Positions 7,344 through 16,411 are shown, numbered from the stretch's first letter. The stretch: 32,748 nucleotides of DNA from Endozoicomonas atrinae (GCF_001647025.1 NZ_LUKQ02000047.1:1-32748); one strand, 5' to 3'. Notes: generated by a model not told the origin, from the sequence alone. Program-made: numbers and translations.

Positions 7344-8234
7344 ATGCAATCATCATCTGGTAAAACAGAGAGCGACCAAAGCAGCAGGCTATGCAGCCCA
7401 GAGTCATCTTCATCGGGTTGGCGTGCCGGGATAGAAGTAGAACTGAAACACCTGAATGGCCGAACCCTGATGGGACGAACCCGTCATTACGGGCCCCTGC
7501 GTATTCAACGCCCTTTCTGGCCGGAAGGAAAAGACCTTACTCACCTTTATATCCTACACCCCCCAGGTGGTCTGGTAGCCGGAGATGAACTGGTTCAGCG
7601 CTTTTTCATCAGAAAAGGCGCCAGTGGGCTGGTCACAACACCTGCAGCAGGGAAAGTCTACTTCAACGGCAATGGCCAACTGCAGAGGCAGACAACGCAC
7701 ATCACGGTCAGCGACTCAGCATCCATGGAGTGGCTGCCTCAGGAAACCATCCTGTTTGATGGTGCCATTACCGAACTTGATACCCGTATTGAACTGACCG
7801 GCAATGCGCTTTATGCCGGTTGGGATATTATCTGTCTGGGTCGAACCGCCAGTGGAGAAAAGTTTACCCGGGGACAACTAACCCAGCATCTCAGTCTGAC
7901 GCGGGACAGCAAGCCACTCTATCTTGAAAGGCTTAGTTTTGATGCTGAATCAGAACTGCCAAACTCTCTTTTAGGGCTCCATAACCACACCGTTTTTGGA
8001 ACCTTTCTGATCACACTGGAAAACCCACCGGATTTATCCAACCTGCATAACCAGCTCGTCAATAAAGGCTGGCACCAGGTGACAGCCATTACCTGGCGGG
8101 CCGGTGTGTTTATTGTGCGCTACCTTGGTGACTCATCAGAGCAGGCCAGAATCATTTTCACCTGGATCTGGGAAGCTGAGAGAGAACGATTTAATGGCCG
8201 AACGGAGTGTCGGCCACGCATCTGGAATACCTAA
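7344..8234 (+). CDS. ureD: Urease accessory protein UreD (UreH)
   Basis: 296 aa, typical length. Family stretches are TLMGRTRHYGPLRIQRPFWPEG, LYILHPPGGLVAGD and LVTTPAAGKVYFNGNG, followed by WLPQETILFDGA. UreD is the scaffold that binds apo-urease and recruits UreF and UreG to insert nickel and carbamylate the active-site lysine; it acts in the cytoplasm and has no catalytic motif. The first ~25 residues are Ser-rich and not conserved, so a later start is possible, but AAGG lies about 9 nt before ATG 7344. First gene of the sigma-54-controlled urease operon, divergent from urtA, with 41 bp before ureA. Confidence 0.95.
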   Translation: MQSSSGKTESDQSSRLCSPESSSSGWRAGIEVELKHLNGRTLMGRTRHYGPLRIQRPFWPEGKDLTHLYILHPPGGLVAGDELVQRFFIRKGASGLVTTPAAGKVYFNGNGQLQRQTTHITVSDSASMEWLPQETILFDGAITELDTRIELTGNALYAGWDIICLGRTASGEKFTRGQLTQHLSLTRDSKPLYLERLSFDAESELPNSLLGLHNHTVFGTFLITLENPPDLSNLHNQLVNKGWHQVTAITWRAGVFIVRYLGDSSEQARIIFTWIWEAERERFNGRTECRPRIWNT

Positions 8235-8275
8235 AACCACTTCATATTTAACGAATAATAATTCAGGGTCTCATT

Positions 8276-8578
8276 ATGGAACTTACTCCCCGGGAAAAAG
8301 ACAAGCTGCTTCTTTATACCGCCGCATTAGTTGCCGAGCGTCGTTTAAATAGAGGCGTCAAACTGAATTACCCGGAATCAATCGCCCTTATTTCCATGCA
8401 CATCATGGAAGGTGCCCGTGATGGTAAGTCAGTTGCTCAGTTAATGAATGAGGGCCGAGAAGTCATCACCCGCGAGCAGGTTATGGACGGCATTCCTGAA
8501 ATGATCCATGAGGTGCAGGTGGAAGCAACGTTCCCCGATGGCACCAAACTGGTCACCGTTCATAACCCCATAGCCTGA
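8276..8578 (+). CDS. ureA: Urease gamma subunit UreA
   Basis: 100 aa, the canonical length of a separate gamma subunit. It begins [23 protein letters not shown] and includes [24 protein letters not shown] and [24 protein letters not shown], near-invariant in bacterial UreA. It is a structural subunit of the (UreABC)3 nickel urease that hydrolyses urea to ammonia and carbamate. AGGG lies about 8 nt before ATG 8276. Separate ureA, ureB and ureC genes are the usual proteobacterial arrangement, unlike the fused UreAB of Helicobacter. Confidence 0.97.
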   Translation: MELTPREKDKLLLYTAALVAERRLNRGVKLNYPESIALISMHIMEGARDGKSVAQLMNEGREVITREQVMDGIPEMIHEVQVEATFPDGTKLVTVHNPIA

Positions 8579-8587
8579 GGAGTTATC

Positions 8588-8929
8588 ATGATACCAGGAG
8601 AAGTGATTGCCTCTGCCGAGCCCATTGAGATTAACGCCGGAAGGGAAACTGTAAGCATCTCTGTAGCCAATACCGGAGACCGTCCTATTCAGGTGGGTTC
8701 TCACTACCACTTTTACGAAACCAATCCGGCCCTCTCTTTTGACCGAGCCCAGACACTCGGGTTTCGATTGAATATCCCGGCAGGTACGGCTGTGCGTTTT
8801 GAACCCGGGCAGGACCGACAGGTAGAGCTCGTTCGCTATGCAGGCAAACAGGAAATTTACGGATTCCGTGGTGAGGTGATGGGCATACTGCCACAACAGG
8901 AAGAAAAAGCGTCGGGAGATGAAAAATGA
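8588..8929 (+). CDS. ureB: Urease beta subunit UreB
   Basis: 113 aa, slightly longer than the common ~101-106 through a polar tail ([11 protein letters not shown]). It begins MIPGEVI and contains the core stretches [40 protein letters not shown] and [10 protein letters not shown], which are diagnostic. It is a structural subunit of urease packing against UreC. It lies 9 bp after ureA, with AGGAG before its ATG, and its stop overlaps the ureC start by 4 bp (ATGA), so the two are probably translationally coupled. Confidence 0.97.
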   Translation: MIPGEVIASAEPIEINAGRETVSISVANTGDRPIQVGSHYHFYETNPALSFDRAQTLGFRLNIPAGTAVRFEPGQDRQVELVRYAGKQEIYGFRGEVMGILPQQEEKASGDEK

Positions 8930-10644
8930 CCATCAAAACGACACAGATGGACCGGCAGACCTATGTAGATATGTTTGGCCCCACCATAGGCGACAAAGTA
9001 CGTTTGGGGGATACCGAGCTGTTTATCAGCCCTGAAAAGGATTACACCGTCTACGGGGATGAAGTGAAGTTTGGCGGTGGTAAAGTGATTCGGGACGGTA
9101 TGGGCCAGAGTCAGCGGCCCGGTGCGGATGTTGTTGATACGGTTATCACCAATGCATTGATTCTCGACCACTGGGGCATCGTCAAGGCCGATATCGGGAT
9201 CAAAAAGGGTCGTATCGATAAAATTGGCAAGGCGGGCAACCCCGATGTTCAGGAAGGTGTGGACATTATTATCGGCCCGGGAACCGAGGTTATTGCCGGA
9301 GAAGGCCAGATCATTACGGCTGGCGGTGTCGATGCCCACATTCACTTTATCTGTCCTCAGCAGATTGAAGAAGCCTTAACCTCGGGCGTCACCACCATGC
9401 TGGGTGGAGGCACAGGACCAGCAACCGGCACCAATGCCACCACCTGTACGCCCGGGACCTGGCATATCAGCACCATGCTCAAGGCAGTGGACAGCCTACC
9501 CATGAACATTGGTTTCCTAGGCAAAGGCAACGGCAGCCTGCCAGAGGCTCTGGAAGAGCAGGTACTTGCAGGAGCCATGGGCATGAAGCTCCACGAGGAC
9601 TGGGGAACCACACCGGCCTCTATTGACTGCTGTCTGACCGTCGCTGAGAAATACGACATTCAGGTTGCTATCCATACTGACACTCTGAACGAGTCCGGGT
9701 TTGTGGAAGACACACTGGCTGCCTTTAAAGGCCGAGTTATCCATACGTACCATACGGAAGGTGCCGGCGGTGGCCATGCACCGGATATCATTAAAGCCTG
9801 TGGCGAAAGCTACGTACTACCATCGTCGACTAATCCAACGCGCCCCTACACCGTCAATACGGTTGATGAGCATCTGGACATGTTGATGGTCTGCCATCAC
9901 CTGGATCCTAATATTCCTGAAGATGTGGCATTTGCCGACTCACGCATCCGCCGGGAAACCATTGCGGCTGAAGACATCCTCCATGACCTGGGTGCTTTCA
10001 GTATGATCGCATCAGACTCTCAGGCCATGGGGCGTGTCGGTGAAGTTGTCAGCAGAACCTGGCAGACAGCCCACAAAATGAAAGTTCAGCGGGGATTGCT
10101 GCCAGAAGATACGGGTGCCGGTGTGGATAACTTCCGGGCTCGTCGCTATATCGCCAAGTACACGATCAACCCTGCCATTACCCATGGTATTGCCCATGAG
10201 GTCGGCTCCATTGAACCAGGCAAGCTGGCAGACCTGGTGCTCTGGAAACCGGCATTCTTCGGTGTAAAACCCTCGCTTGTTCTGAAAGGAGGCGCCATAG
10301 CAACGGCACCTATGGGTGACCCGAATGCCTCCATCCCGACACCTCAGCCTGTGCATTACCGCCCCATGTTCGGCTCTATGGGACAGGCCGTGGCAGATAC
10401 TTCATTGTCGTTTGTTTCTCAGGCAGCACTGGATGCAGGCATTGGTGAAAAACTGGGTCTGAAGAAAACCTTATCTGCCGTCAAGAACACCAGGACAGTT
10501 CGCAAGGCAGATATGGTGCTCAATACCTGGCAACCCCATATGGAGGTTGATCCAGAAACCTATGAAGTGCGAGCTAATGGAGAACTTCTGGTCTGTGAGC
10601 CAGCAGAAGAGGTGCCCCTGGCTCAACGTTATTTCTTATTCTAA
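8926..10644 (+). CDS. ureC: Urease alpha (catalytic) subunit UreC
   Basis: 572 aa, family length 566-572. The amidohydrolase active site is complete. Nickel ligands H138 and H140 are in GGVDAHIHF, carbamylated K221 is in MKLHEDWG, and H250 is in [11 protein letters not shown]276 is in [12 protein letters not shown], and D364 is in [10 protein letters not shown]. The flap C323-H324 is in MVCHHLDP. The offset from the Klebsiella enzyme is a constant +4. It hydrolyses urea to ammonia and carbamate in the cytoplasm. The ATGA overlap with ureB supports ATG 8926. I see no missing catalytic residue, so the enzyme should be active if nickel is supplied. Confidence 0.98.
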   Translation: MTIKTTQMDRQTYVDMFGPTIGDKVRLGDTELFISPEKDYTVYGDEVKFGGGKVIRDGMGQSQRPGADVVDTVITNALILDHWGIVKADIGIKKGRIDKIGKAGNPDVQEGVDIIIGPGTEVIAGEGQIITAGGVDAHIHFICPQQIEEALTSGVTTMLGGGTGPATGTNATTCTPGTWHISTMLKAVDSLPMNIGFLGKGNGSLPEALEEQVLAGAMGMKLHEDWGTTPASIDCCLTVAEKYDIQVAIHTDTLNESGFVEDTLAAFKGRVIHTYHTEGAGGGHAPDIIKACGESYVLPSSTNPTRPYTVNTVDEHLDMLMVCHHLDPNIPEDVAFADSRIRRETIAAEDILHDLGAFSMIASDSQAMGRVGEVVSRTWQTAHKMKVQRGLLPEDTGAGVDNFRARRYIAKYTINPAITHGIAHEVGSIEPGKLADLVLWKPAFFGVKPSLVLKGGAIATAPMGDPNASIPTPQPVHYRPMFGSMGQAVADTSLSFVSQAALDAGIGEKLGLKKTLSAVKNTRTVRKADMVLNTWQPHMEVDPETYEVRANGELLVCEPAEEVPLAQRYFLF

Positions 10645-10660
10645 ACACTGAGGACCGTTT

Positions 10661-11143
10661 ATGTTGAAGTTAATCGAGCGCCTCCCAAATGAGAGCAAAG
10701 CGTTTACTGACGAACTTCTGCTCCCTTTTGATGAACGCAAGCGTGGACGACTGAAAGCCGTTACGGTGAATGGGCAGGACGCCGGTATCTTTATTGACCG
10801 TGGCGACGTGATGCGAGATGGCACTCTGCTCCAGGCTGAAACCGGAGAGGTCATCAGGATTACGGCTGCCAATGAAGCAGTCACCACAGCCCGCTGCGGT
10901 GATCCCCTGACCTTTGCCCGGGCCTGTTATCACCTGGGTAACCGGCACGTCCCTCTGCAGATAGGCGACAACTGGCTACGTTATCAGATTGATCACGTTC
11001 TGGATGAAATGGTGACACTGCTTGGACTGGAGCTTGATCATGAGCAGGCGCCCTTTGAGCCTGAGAACGGTGCCTATGCCAAAGGCCATTCTCACCACCA
11101 CAGTCATGACCACGGACACGGACATCATGAGCATCACCACTGA
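10661..11143 (+). CDS. ureE: Urease accessory nickel metallochaperone UreE
   Basis: 160 aa. The N-terminal peptide-binding domain includes LPFDERKRGRLKAV and GQDAGIFIDRGDVMRDG. The nickel-binding domain follows, with ACYHLGNRHVPLQIGDNWLRYQIDHVLDEM; the GNRH histidine is the conserved dimer-interface nickel ligand. The tail from about residue 143 is histidine-rich (about ten His in 18 residues, alternating with Asp, Gly and Glu), a nickel store found in some UreE proteins. It hands nickel to UreG. GAGG precedes ATG 10661, 16 bp after ureC. Its 3' end overlaps ureF by 17 bp. Confidence 0.96.
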   Translation: MLKLIERLPNESKAFTDELLLPFDERKRGRLKAVTVNGQDAGIFIDRGDVMRDGTLLQAETGEVIRITAANEAVTTARCGDPLTFARACYHLGNRHVPLQIGDNWLRYQIDHVLDEMVTLLGLELDHEQAPFEPENGAYAKGHSHHHSHDHGHGHHEHHH

Positions 11144-11801
11144 GTCTCTGCTGGGACTGCTGCATCTGGCCAGCCCTGCACTGCCAGTGGGTGCGTTTGC
11201 CTATTCCCAGGGACTGGAAACGGCCATTGACCGACAGTGGTGCTATAACCGAGAAACGACGGGTAACTGGATCAGCGAGCTGATGCAGCAGGGCATGGCC
11301 CGTTTGGATATACCGGTATTTTTCAGGTTGTACGATGCCTTCTCGGTAGAAGATCAGAAACAGGTCACTCATTGGAATAGCACCCTGCTGGCATTCAGGG
11401 AAACCCGTGAGTTGTACGACGAAGACTGTCAGGTTGGCCGTGCGTTCTCTGTCTGGGTAAAGTCCATGTACCCGCATGAAACGCGCACAGACTGGCTACA
11501 GGCTCCCACGCAGGCTGCCATGTTTGCCCTATCCTCGTTATGCCATGGCATCGACAGGAAAACAGCGGCAACCGGTCTGCTCTGGTCCTGGTGTGAGAAC
11601 CAGGTAACTGCAGCCACCAAGGCTGTTCCGCTTGGCCAGACGGATGCCCAGCACATTCTGAAGCGCCTGATTAACGAGATAGAACCGGCGCTCACCATAG
11701 CCAGTTCACTTCAAGATCATGAAATCGGTAACAACCTGATGCACTTTGCCATGGCCAGTTGCTGGCATGAGCATCAGTACTCAAGGCTATTCCGCTCCTA
11801 A
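11127..11801 (+). CDS. ureF: Urease accessory protein UreF
   Basis: 224 aa, family length. It begins [31 protein letters not shown], the diagnostic UreF N-terminus, with the conserved [13 protein letters not shown]. Other typical stretches are [15 protein letters not shown] and [42 protein letters not shown]. UreF bridges UreD and UreG in the urease activation complex and is thought to gate nickel delivery. The frame is open upstream to 11022, but those residues only re-read ureE in another frame. ATG 11127 fits the family start and gives a 17-bp overlap with ureE. Confidence 0.95.
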   Translation: MSITTESLLGLLHLASPALPVGAFAYSQGLETAIDRQWCYNRETTGNWISELMQQGMARLDIPVFFRLYDAFSVEDQKQVTHWNSTLLAFRETRELYDEDCQVGRAFSVWVKSMYPHETRTDWLQAPTQAAMFALSSLCHGIDRKTAATGLLWSWCENQVTAATKAVPLGQTDAQHILKRLINEIEPALTIASSLQDHEIGNNLMHFAMASCWHEHQYSRLFRS

Positions 11802-11838
11802 TACAGCAATTTACTCAGTAGTAGAAAGGACAAGAACA

Positions 11839-12489
11839 ATGACAACATCAAGAACTCCACAAACCCTGCGTGTCGGTGTTGGCGGCCCGGTCGGTTCCGG
11901 TAAAACTGCACTGCTGACCAAACTGTGTGCCGCCATGCGCGACCATTACAACCTGGCCGTGGTCACCAACGATATTTATACGAAAGAAGACGCTCAATTC
12001 CTGATGCGCAATGAAGCACTGGATGAGGACCGGATTATCGGTGTTGAAACCGGAGGCTGCCCACACACAGCCATTCGTGAGGACGCCTCCATGAACCTGG
12101 CCGCGGTTGATGAACTGTGCCAGCGCCACCCTGGCCTTGAGCTGGTTCTGGTGGAGTCTGGTGGAGATAACCTGAGTGCGACTTTCAGCCCAGAGCTGTC
12201 TGACCTGACGCTTTATGTCATCGACGTGTCTGCCGGAGACAAAATCCCACGTAAAGGCGGTCCGGGCATTACCCGCTCTGACCTGTTAATCATCAACAAG
12301 ACTGACCTGGCTCCTCATGTGGGTGCGTCTCTGGAAGTCATGGATCGAGACGCAAAAAAAATGCGGGGAGATCGCCCATTTTTCTTCACCAACCTGAAAG
12401 CAGACGAAGGGGTTCGGGAGATCATCGATTTCATTATCGATAAAGGCATGCTGGATGCCAAAATGCCGGAAGAAGTGGCTACCGCATAA
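11839..12489 (+). CDS. ureG: Urease accessory GTPase UreG
   Basis: 216 aa. The P-loop GPVGSGKT is at residues 16-23. [11 protein letters not shown] and the nickel-binding Cys-Pro-His (C74-P75-H76 in [13 protein letters not shown]) follow, then [15 protein letters not shown] and the guanine-specificity motif NKTDLAP. It is a SIMIBI GTPase that carries nickel from UreE to the UreDF-apourease complex and hydrolyses GTP on delivery. ATG 11839 has AGAAAGGA about 8 nt upstream; the longer frame back to 11746 re-reads ureF. No defects seen. Confidence 0.97.
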   Translation: MTTSRTPQTLRVGVGGPVGSGKTALLTKLCAAMRDHYNLAVVTNDIYTKEDAQFLMRNEALDEDRIIGVETGGCPHTAIREDASMNLAAVDELCQRHPGLELVLVESGGDNLSATFSPELSDLTLYVIDVSAGDKIPRKGGPGITRSDLLIINKTDLAPHVGASLEVMDRDAKKMRGDRPFFFTNLKADEGVREIIDFIIDKGMLDAKMPEEVATA

Positions 12490-12536
12490 GAAATCCAACG
12501 GTATAACTCATTAGAAACCAAATAAGGAAAACAACA

Positions 12537-12740
12537 ATGAAAACCAAGTTACTGACTCTGGCCAGTATGAGTACCCTGATCTCCAGTCAGGCAATGGCCC
12601 ATCCGGGCGATCACTCTACCGGTGGAGTGATGGCGGCTATCTGGCATCAACTGACTGAGCCGGATCATCTGCTGTTTGCGGGCTTAGTCGCTGCCGCTGT
12701 TATTGTTGGCGTGAAGGCTTATCGGAAAAAGAAGGCATAG
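12537..12740 (+). CDS. Miniature HupE/UreJ-like membrane protein, last gene of the urease operon
   Basis: 67 aa. A signal peptide (MKTKLLTLASMSTLISSQAMA) is followed by mature HPGDHSTGGVMAAIWHQLTEPDHLLFAGLVAAAVIVG and a basic tail YRKKKA. The mature start HPGDH..GG...IWHQLTEPDHLL matches the first conserved block of HupE/UreJ nickel permeases (HPGH...GF.HP..G.DHLL). However, only one transmembrane helix is present instead of six or seven, so it cannot be a complete permease of that fold. It may bind or help pass nickel at the inner membrane; that is inference. AAGGA lies before ATG 12537. The gap after ureG is 47 bp and a terminator-like hairpin follows, so it belongs to the ure transcript. 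Confidence 0.75.
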   Translation: MKTKLLTLASMSTLISSQAMAHPGDHSTGGVMAAIWHQLTEPDHLLFAGLVAAAVIVGVKAYRKKKA

Positions 12741-12753
12741 ACTCTGTGACCAA

Positions 12754-12789
12754 GAGAGCATCAGTGCCGTGTTTTACGCTGATGCTCTC
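12754..12789 (+). terminator. Hairpin ending the urease operon
   Basis: GAGAGCATCAG (12754-12764) and CTGATGCTCTC (12779-12789) are perfect 11-bp inverted arms around a 14-nt loop, starting 14 bp after the last ure stop codon. Only a short AATTAA follows rather than a clear T-run, so termination strength is uncertain. Confidence 0.7.
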
Positions 12790-13149
12790 AATTAACACAG
12801 TATATTACTCAGTAAGGTCCATCTCGTAAGCCAGTGAACCAACAACTCCGCACTCAAAGAATACCGTTAAACTCGATCAGCCTGGGTCCGTTTTCCGCCT
12901 CATTCATTAAGTCCACCCTCATCGACAGCATGGATATGCCTTTGCTGTAATGAAGCACCGACAAAACATGGTGAATTTCATCACTCTATTCCCAAAGGCA
13001 TTTAAGAAAGAATTGAATGATGAAAACACTTAGCAATAAGCAAAGACACTGGTCATAAATAACGAAAACATAAGAATGAAATATTTAAATGCAGCAGCCC
13101 CTTTGGCCGATGTAATCAGTTAGATATAAAAGAGCCTCAGGATCAGATC
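12790..13149. other. Non-coding gap after the urease operon
   Basis: 360 bp with no supportable gene. A 27-codon frame near 12951-13031 (ending KELNDENT) has no ribosome-binding site and could be a decayed fragment. I recognise nothing else apart from the likely promoter region of the small gene at 13150. Confidence 0.5.
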
Positions 13150-13503
13150 ATGGCCAATAGAAGCAAGTCGTTAATAATCACATTATTCATTTGTATTGCA
13201 GTATTTGGCTTGCCTTCTGTACATGCTCGCCCATCCAATGAATCAATCAAAGCGTTTGAGCATAGTTTCAAAATATGCTCAAAAAGTGGATCAATTACCG
13301 CTTCAGGGCCGATGGGGCTATCAATCACTCACACGGTTCTTGGGCGTAATTCCGCAGGCTGTCAGGTTGAGTTACAAATGTCTCACCCCGTAGAACCTGA
13401 AAAACAAACCATTATAAGTTGTATCATGAATCCTGAAGCTCCCTATACTCACCAGATGAGTGATCTTTTCAATAATAGTTTCAAAGGATGCTCGCTGAAT
13501 TGA
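13150..13503 (+). CDS. Small exported protein of unknown function
   Basis: 117 aa. A signal peptide (KSLIITLFICIAVFGLPSVHA) has probable cleavage after residue 26, giving a ~91-residue mature protein with four cysteines (C43, C71, C91, C114). Those could form two disulfides in the periplasm or outside. The mature part contains GSITASGPMGLSITHTVLGRNSAGCQVELQMSH and looks like a small beta-rich domain. I do not recognise the family. AGGA lies about 8 nt before ATG 13150. It stands alone between two hairpins, so it is probably monocistronic. Confidence 0.65.
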   Translation: MANRSKSLIITLFICIAVFGLPSVHARPSNESIKAFEHSFKICSKSGSITASGPMGLSITHTVLGRNSAGCQVELQMSHPVEPEKQTIISCIMNPEAPYTHQMSDLFNNSFKGCSLN

Positions 13504-13773
13504 ACACGTAAAATAAAAACTGATGCTGTGTTAAGGGGCTTTAGTTGGGAACAACACTCTGAACCTTTCGTCTTTATACCTTGTAAGCATTACCTAAAAG
13601 CCTGTGTGGTCAATGGGTCTTATGACAAGCTGAGCACACTCCTGAGCCTTCTTTGGTTAGAAACCTGCTGGTATACAACTTTTATTGATATTCAGCCCGA
13701 TTAAATGTCACGGTTTTTTGTTTTTTTATCTATCAATGCCCATGTTTCATATAGAGAGAAGTTCTCAGTAATT
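13504..13773. other. Non-coding gap
   Basis: 270 bp between the small exported gene and the hairpin after the permease gene. No frame with a ribosome-binding site or recognisable product is seen; there is a T-rich run near 13712-13728 (GGTTTTTTGTTTTTTTATC) that could help end the small gene's transcript. Confidence 0.4.
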
Positions 13774-13797
13774 GGCTGACTCTCAAATTAGTCAGCC
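13774..13797 (-). terminator. Hairpin after the ArsP-like permease gene
   Basis: GGCTGACT (13774-13781) and AGTCAGCC (13790-13797) form a perfect 8-bp stem with an 8-nt loop, 34 bp past the stop of the minus-strand permease. It could also serve transcripts from the left. Confidence 0.55.
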
Positions 13798-13830
13798 TCT
13801 CTTGTTTAATAAACCTGCCAATAACGGATG

Positions 13831-14940
13831 TCAGATAAAAGTCATAACGAGTCCCGCAGAGATCGCCATGGTGAAAATCACCACCAGGAAGGCAACAATC
13901 ATTGGGTTTCGGAACAGACTCTTCAGCAGAATCACCTCCGTCAGGCTGGCCCCGGCACTACCGATAATCAACGCCATCAGGGCTCCCATTCCCATGCCTT
14001 TAGCCGCCAGGGCAGAAGCCAGGGGAATCACAGCTTCAGCTCGAATATACAGGGGTACACCAATAATCGCAGCAAACGGAATTGCCAAAGGATTATCCGG
14101 GCCTGCGTACTGAGCAATAAAGTCCGCAGGAATAAACCCATAAGTAAAGGCGCCAATACCCACACCCAGCATCAGAATCGGGAAGATCTTCTTAAACTGG
14201 CTCCAGGTTTCATCCCAGATACGGCCCCAGCGATCATTACTCTTGGGCTTGCTGTCGCCACAGGCCGTTGCACAGCCGGAAGCAGCAGGTGCTGGCGTGC
14301 TGTCACAGCAACTGCTGTTTTTATCAGAAGATCGAGTTTCTACTGCTGGCTTCGCATCGCAGCAGCTGGTCTTTGGCGCTGGCTTGCTATCACAGCAACT
14401 GGCTGCAGCCGTTTCACCATACACCACGTCTTTGCGAACAAAACGCTCAAAGCCCATTTTTTCCAGAAGGTAACCACCGGCGACAGAAACGGTCAGCGCA
14501 ATGGCGAAGTAAATAATCGTCACCTTCATACCAAAGGTTGCCAGCAGCAGACCCATAATAATCGGGTTCATCAGTGGCGAGGTAAACAGGAACGTGATCG
14601 TCGGACCAAACCCTGCCCGGGCTTTAAGAAGACCGGTCAGCATCGGGATGGTAGAGCAGCTGCAGAACGGTGTCAGCGCCCCCAGAAGGCCAGCTGAAAC
14701 ATAGCCTTTACCGCCCTTGGAACCAAGTATCTTCTGAATTTTCTCTGCTGGCATATACTCCAGAATCACGCCGATAATGAAGCTGACAATCAGGAACAGA
14801 ATGGTCAGTTCGCCAGCCAGAAAGATAAAGGTACCTAGTGCATCAACCAGATTCTGGGCCATATCAGCGCCAATACTGGATTCCAGTGCCGGTTTTATGA
14901 CCGGCCCGATAAAATCGGTTATCTGCTGCTGTATACTCAT
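13831..14940 (-). CDS. ArsP_1/DUF318-family permease with cysteine-rich central loop
   Basis: 369 aa. The N-terminal half has hydrophobic helices with the family motif TPFCSCSTIPML (C93, C95) and TSPLMNPIIMG. The C-terminal half repeats the fold with GVPLYIRAEAVIPLASAL and GSAGASLTEVILLKSLF. This is the pseudo-symmetric PF03773-type permease, some members of which export organoarsenicals (ArsP) or metals. The two halves are joined by a ~70-residue hydrophilic loop with Cys pairs at 182-183, 193-194 and 211-212 plus C223 and C227, in a repeating S-C-C-D-S/A-K/T-P unit. That looks like a metalloid or metal-binding loop. Proximity to acr3 and arsR supports an arsenic role; a Cu/Zn role is the alternative. 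No strong Shine-Dalgarno precedes ATG 14940. Confidence 0.82.
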   Translation of the reverse strand: MSIQQQITDFIGPVIKPALESSIGADMAQNLVDALGTFIFLAGELTILFLIVSFIIGVILEYMPAEKIQKILGSKGGKGYVSAGLLGALTPFCSCSTIPMLTGLLKARAGFGPTITFLFTSPLMNPIIMGLLLATFGMKVTIIYFAIALTVSVAGGYLLEKMGFERFVRKDVVYGETAAASCCDSKPAPKTSCCDAKPAVETRSSDKNSSCCDSTPAPAASGCATACGDSKPKSNDRWGRIWDETWSQFKKIFPILMLGVGIGAFTYGFIPADFIAQYAGPDNPLAIPFAAIIGVPLYIRAEAVIPLASALAAKGMGMGALMALIIGSAGASLTEVILLKSLFRNPMIVAFLVVIFTMAISAGLVMTFI

Positions 14941-15209
14941 ATTAATAATTCCAGAAATATAGAAACATAGATTTAAAAAAATCCTCTTGCTGACCTGTCT
15001 GAACCTCTTATGTAGATAAGATCAGTGATCGCTTCCTTTCATGCGATCATCAGCATGTAGCTTGTCGATGAGCGTATATTAGGAGAGTGAAAAAACAGAT
15101 TCAACCATTATTCTAAAATTATAGAAATATTTATACTTACCTATTTTGATAGTCCGACTGGAGCTGGATATTGATAAACCCAGAATACTTCTGGAAAAAG
15201 GGATTGGAT
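14941..15209. other. Promoter region of the permease gene
   Basis: Together with the hairpin to its right this separates the permease from acr3. It contains the dyad TGATCGC/GCGATCA (15026-15049) and AT-rich sequence likely to hold the permease promoter. No gene seen. Confidence 0.5.
15026..15049. promoter_or_regulatory. Inverted repeat, candidate ArsR operator upstream of the permease
   Basis: TGATCGC (15026-15032) and GCGATCA (15043-15049) are perfect 7-bp arms with a 10-bp spacer, about 90 bp upstream of the permease start. The ATCG/CGAT core recurs in the dyads before acr3 and arsR. Confidence 0.4.
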
Positions 15210-15237
15210 GACTACCGAAGCCTATTGATCGGTAGTC
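15210..15237 (-). terminator. Hairpin after acr3
   Basis: GACTACCGA (15210-15218) and TCGGTAGTC (15229-15237) form a perfect 9-bp stem with a 10-nt loop, 18 bp after the acr3 stop on the minus strand. The following RNA has a U5 run about 10 nt later. Confidence 0.6.
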
Positions 15238-15255
15238 GAGTGAGCAGGAGGATAA

Positions 15256-16287
15256 TTAACCTGCGTGAGCAACCGGGAAACGACCGCGGGTACGATTTGC
15301 GTAAGCCACCAGCGCCAGCATGATGGGTACTTCAACCAATACACCGACCACTGTCGCCAGTGCAGCTCCGGAGTTCAGACCAAACAAACTGATCGCTACG
15401 GCGACTGCCAGCTCAAAGAAGTTGGATGCGCCAATCATTCCACTGGGTGCAGCAATACTGTGAGGTTCTTTCCACTTGCACATCCAGTAGTAGGCAATGG
15501 CGAAGATGAGTACGGTCTGAATAATTAATGGAATAGCGATCAGTACAATATCCACTGGATTCGCCAGAATCCGAGGAGCCTGAAAACCAAACAGCAGTAC
15601 CACGGTAAGAATCAAACCGAGGATAGACAACGGTTTCACTCGATGGCCAAATGTCTGCAACGCTTGCTCTGACCGCAGCACTTTTCGGGTAAGCAAACCT
15701 GCCAGCAGGGGAATCACGATAAACAAAACCACGGAAAGAAAGAGCGTGCTCCAGGGTACGATGACATCCGTAACTCCCAGCAGGAAAGCAGCAATTGGAG
15801 CAAAAGCCACAACCATAATCAGATCATTAACCGCCACCTGAACCAGTGTGTAATTGGCATCCCCGCGAGTCAGCTGACTCCAGACAAAAACCATCGCGGT
15901 ACAGGGAGCAACCCCAAGCAGGATCATCCCGGCAATGTATTCATCACCCAGATCCGGAGAAATAAGGCCAGTAAAGCTGCCGAAGAGATAGCGAATAAAC
16001 AGGATCGCCAGAAGCGCCATGGTAAATGGCTTTATCAACCAGTTGACGGTCAGCGTGACAATCAAACCTTTTGGGCGACGATGGATGTTTTTTACTGCAG
16101 TAAAATCGATCTGCATCATCATCGGATAAATCATCAGCCAGATCAGCACCGCAATCACAAAATTAATGCTGGCGTATTCCCAACTTCCCAGGGTAGAGAA
16201 GATAGCTGGATACAGTGTTCCACCGACCAGCCCTGCAAGCATGGCCAGAGCCACCCAGACACTTAAATAACGTTCAAAAATACCCAT
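15256..16287 (-). CDS. acr3: Arsenite efflux permease, ACR3 family
   Basis: 343 aa, normal for bacterial Acr3, with ten hydrophobic segments. It begins [27 protein letters not shown]. Conserved stretches are [26 protein letters not shown], and [19 protein letters not shown], where C129 is the invariant arsenite-relevant cysteine. [23 protein letters not shown] and the glutamate in VGVLVEVP follow. It exports arsenite across the inner membrane using the proton-motive force. It lies after arsR on the minus strand, 124 bp away, with its own ATCGT/ACGAT dyad upstream. No arsC arsenate reductase is seen in this window. Confidence 0.93.
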   Translation of the reverse strand: MGIFERYLSVWVALAMLAGLVGGTLYPAIFSTLGSWEYASINFVIAVLIWLMIYPMMMQIDFTAVKNIHRRPKGLIVTLTVNWLIKPFTMALLAILFIRYLFGSFTGLISPDLGDEYIAGMILLGVAPCTAMVFVWSQLTRGDANYTLVQVAVNDLIMVVAFAPIAAFLLGVTDVIVPWSTLFLSVVLFIVIPLLAGLLTRKVLRSEQALQTFGHRVKPLSILGLILTVVLLFGFQAPRILANPVDIVLIAIPLIIQTVLIFAIAYYWMCKWKEPHSIAAPSGMIGASNFFELAVAVAISLFGLNSGAALATVVGVLVEVPIMLALVAYANRTRGRFPVAHAG

Positions 16288-16314
16288 GATTTGAACCTCT
16301 GCAAATTATCGACA

Positions 16315-16330
16315 ATCGTCGAAAAACGAT
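16315..16330. promoter_or_regulatory. Inverted repeat, candidate ArsR operator upstream of acr3
   Basis: ATCGT (16315-16319) and ACGAT (16326-16330) flank a 6-bp spacer, 28 bp before the acr3 start. The same core occurs upstream of arsR. Confidence 0.45.
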
Positions 16331-16366
16331 CATAAAGTACAAAAAAAGCCAATGTTCTTTCAAGAT

Positions 16367-16397
16367 TCTCGTTCCCACGCTGAACATGGGAATGAGA
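16367..16397. repeat. REP-like palindrome between arsR and acr3
   Basis: TCTCGTTCCCACG and CATGGGAATGAGA are 13-nt arms with two mismatches around a CTGAA loop. The CTCGTTCCCACG/CGTGGGAACGAG type of palindrome is familiar as a dispersed repeat in many proteobacteria. It lies 15 bp after the arsR stop on the minus strand, where it might also act as a weak terminator. Confidence 0.55.
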
Positions 16398-16411
16398 CAT
16401 ATCGTTCGGTG

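Noticed and set aside
11022-11126. Upstream extension of ureF
   Set aside because: It re-reads ureE in another frame; the conserved UreF start is at 11127.
12951-13031. Possible 27-residue peptide gene
   Set aside because: Too short, without ribosome-binding site or recognisable sequence; at most a decayed fragment.
13828-14697. Long plus-strand frame of 289 codons opposite the ArsP-like permease
   Set aside because: It is the antisense shadow of a clear membrane protein gene, with a basic low-complexity translation and no ribosome-binding site.
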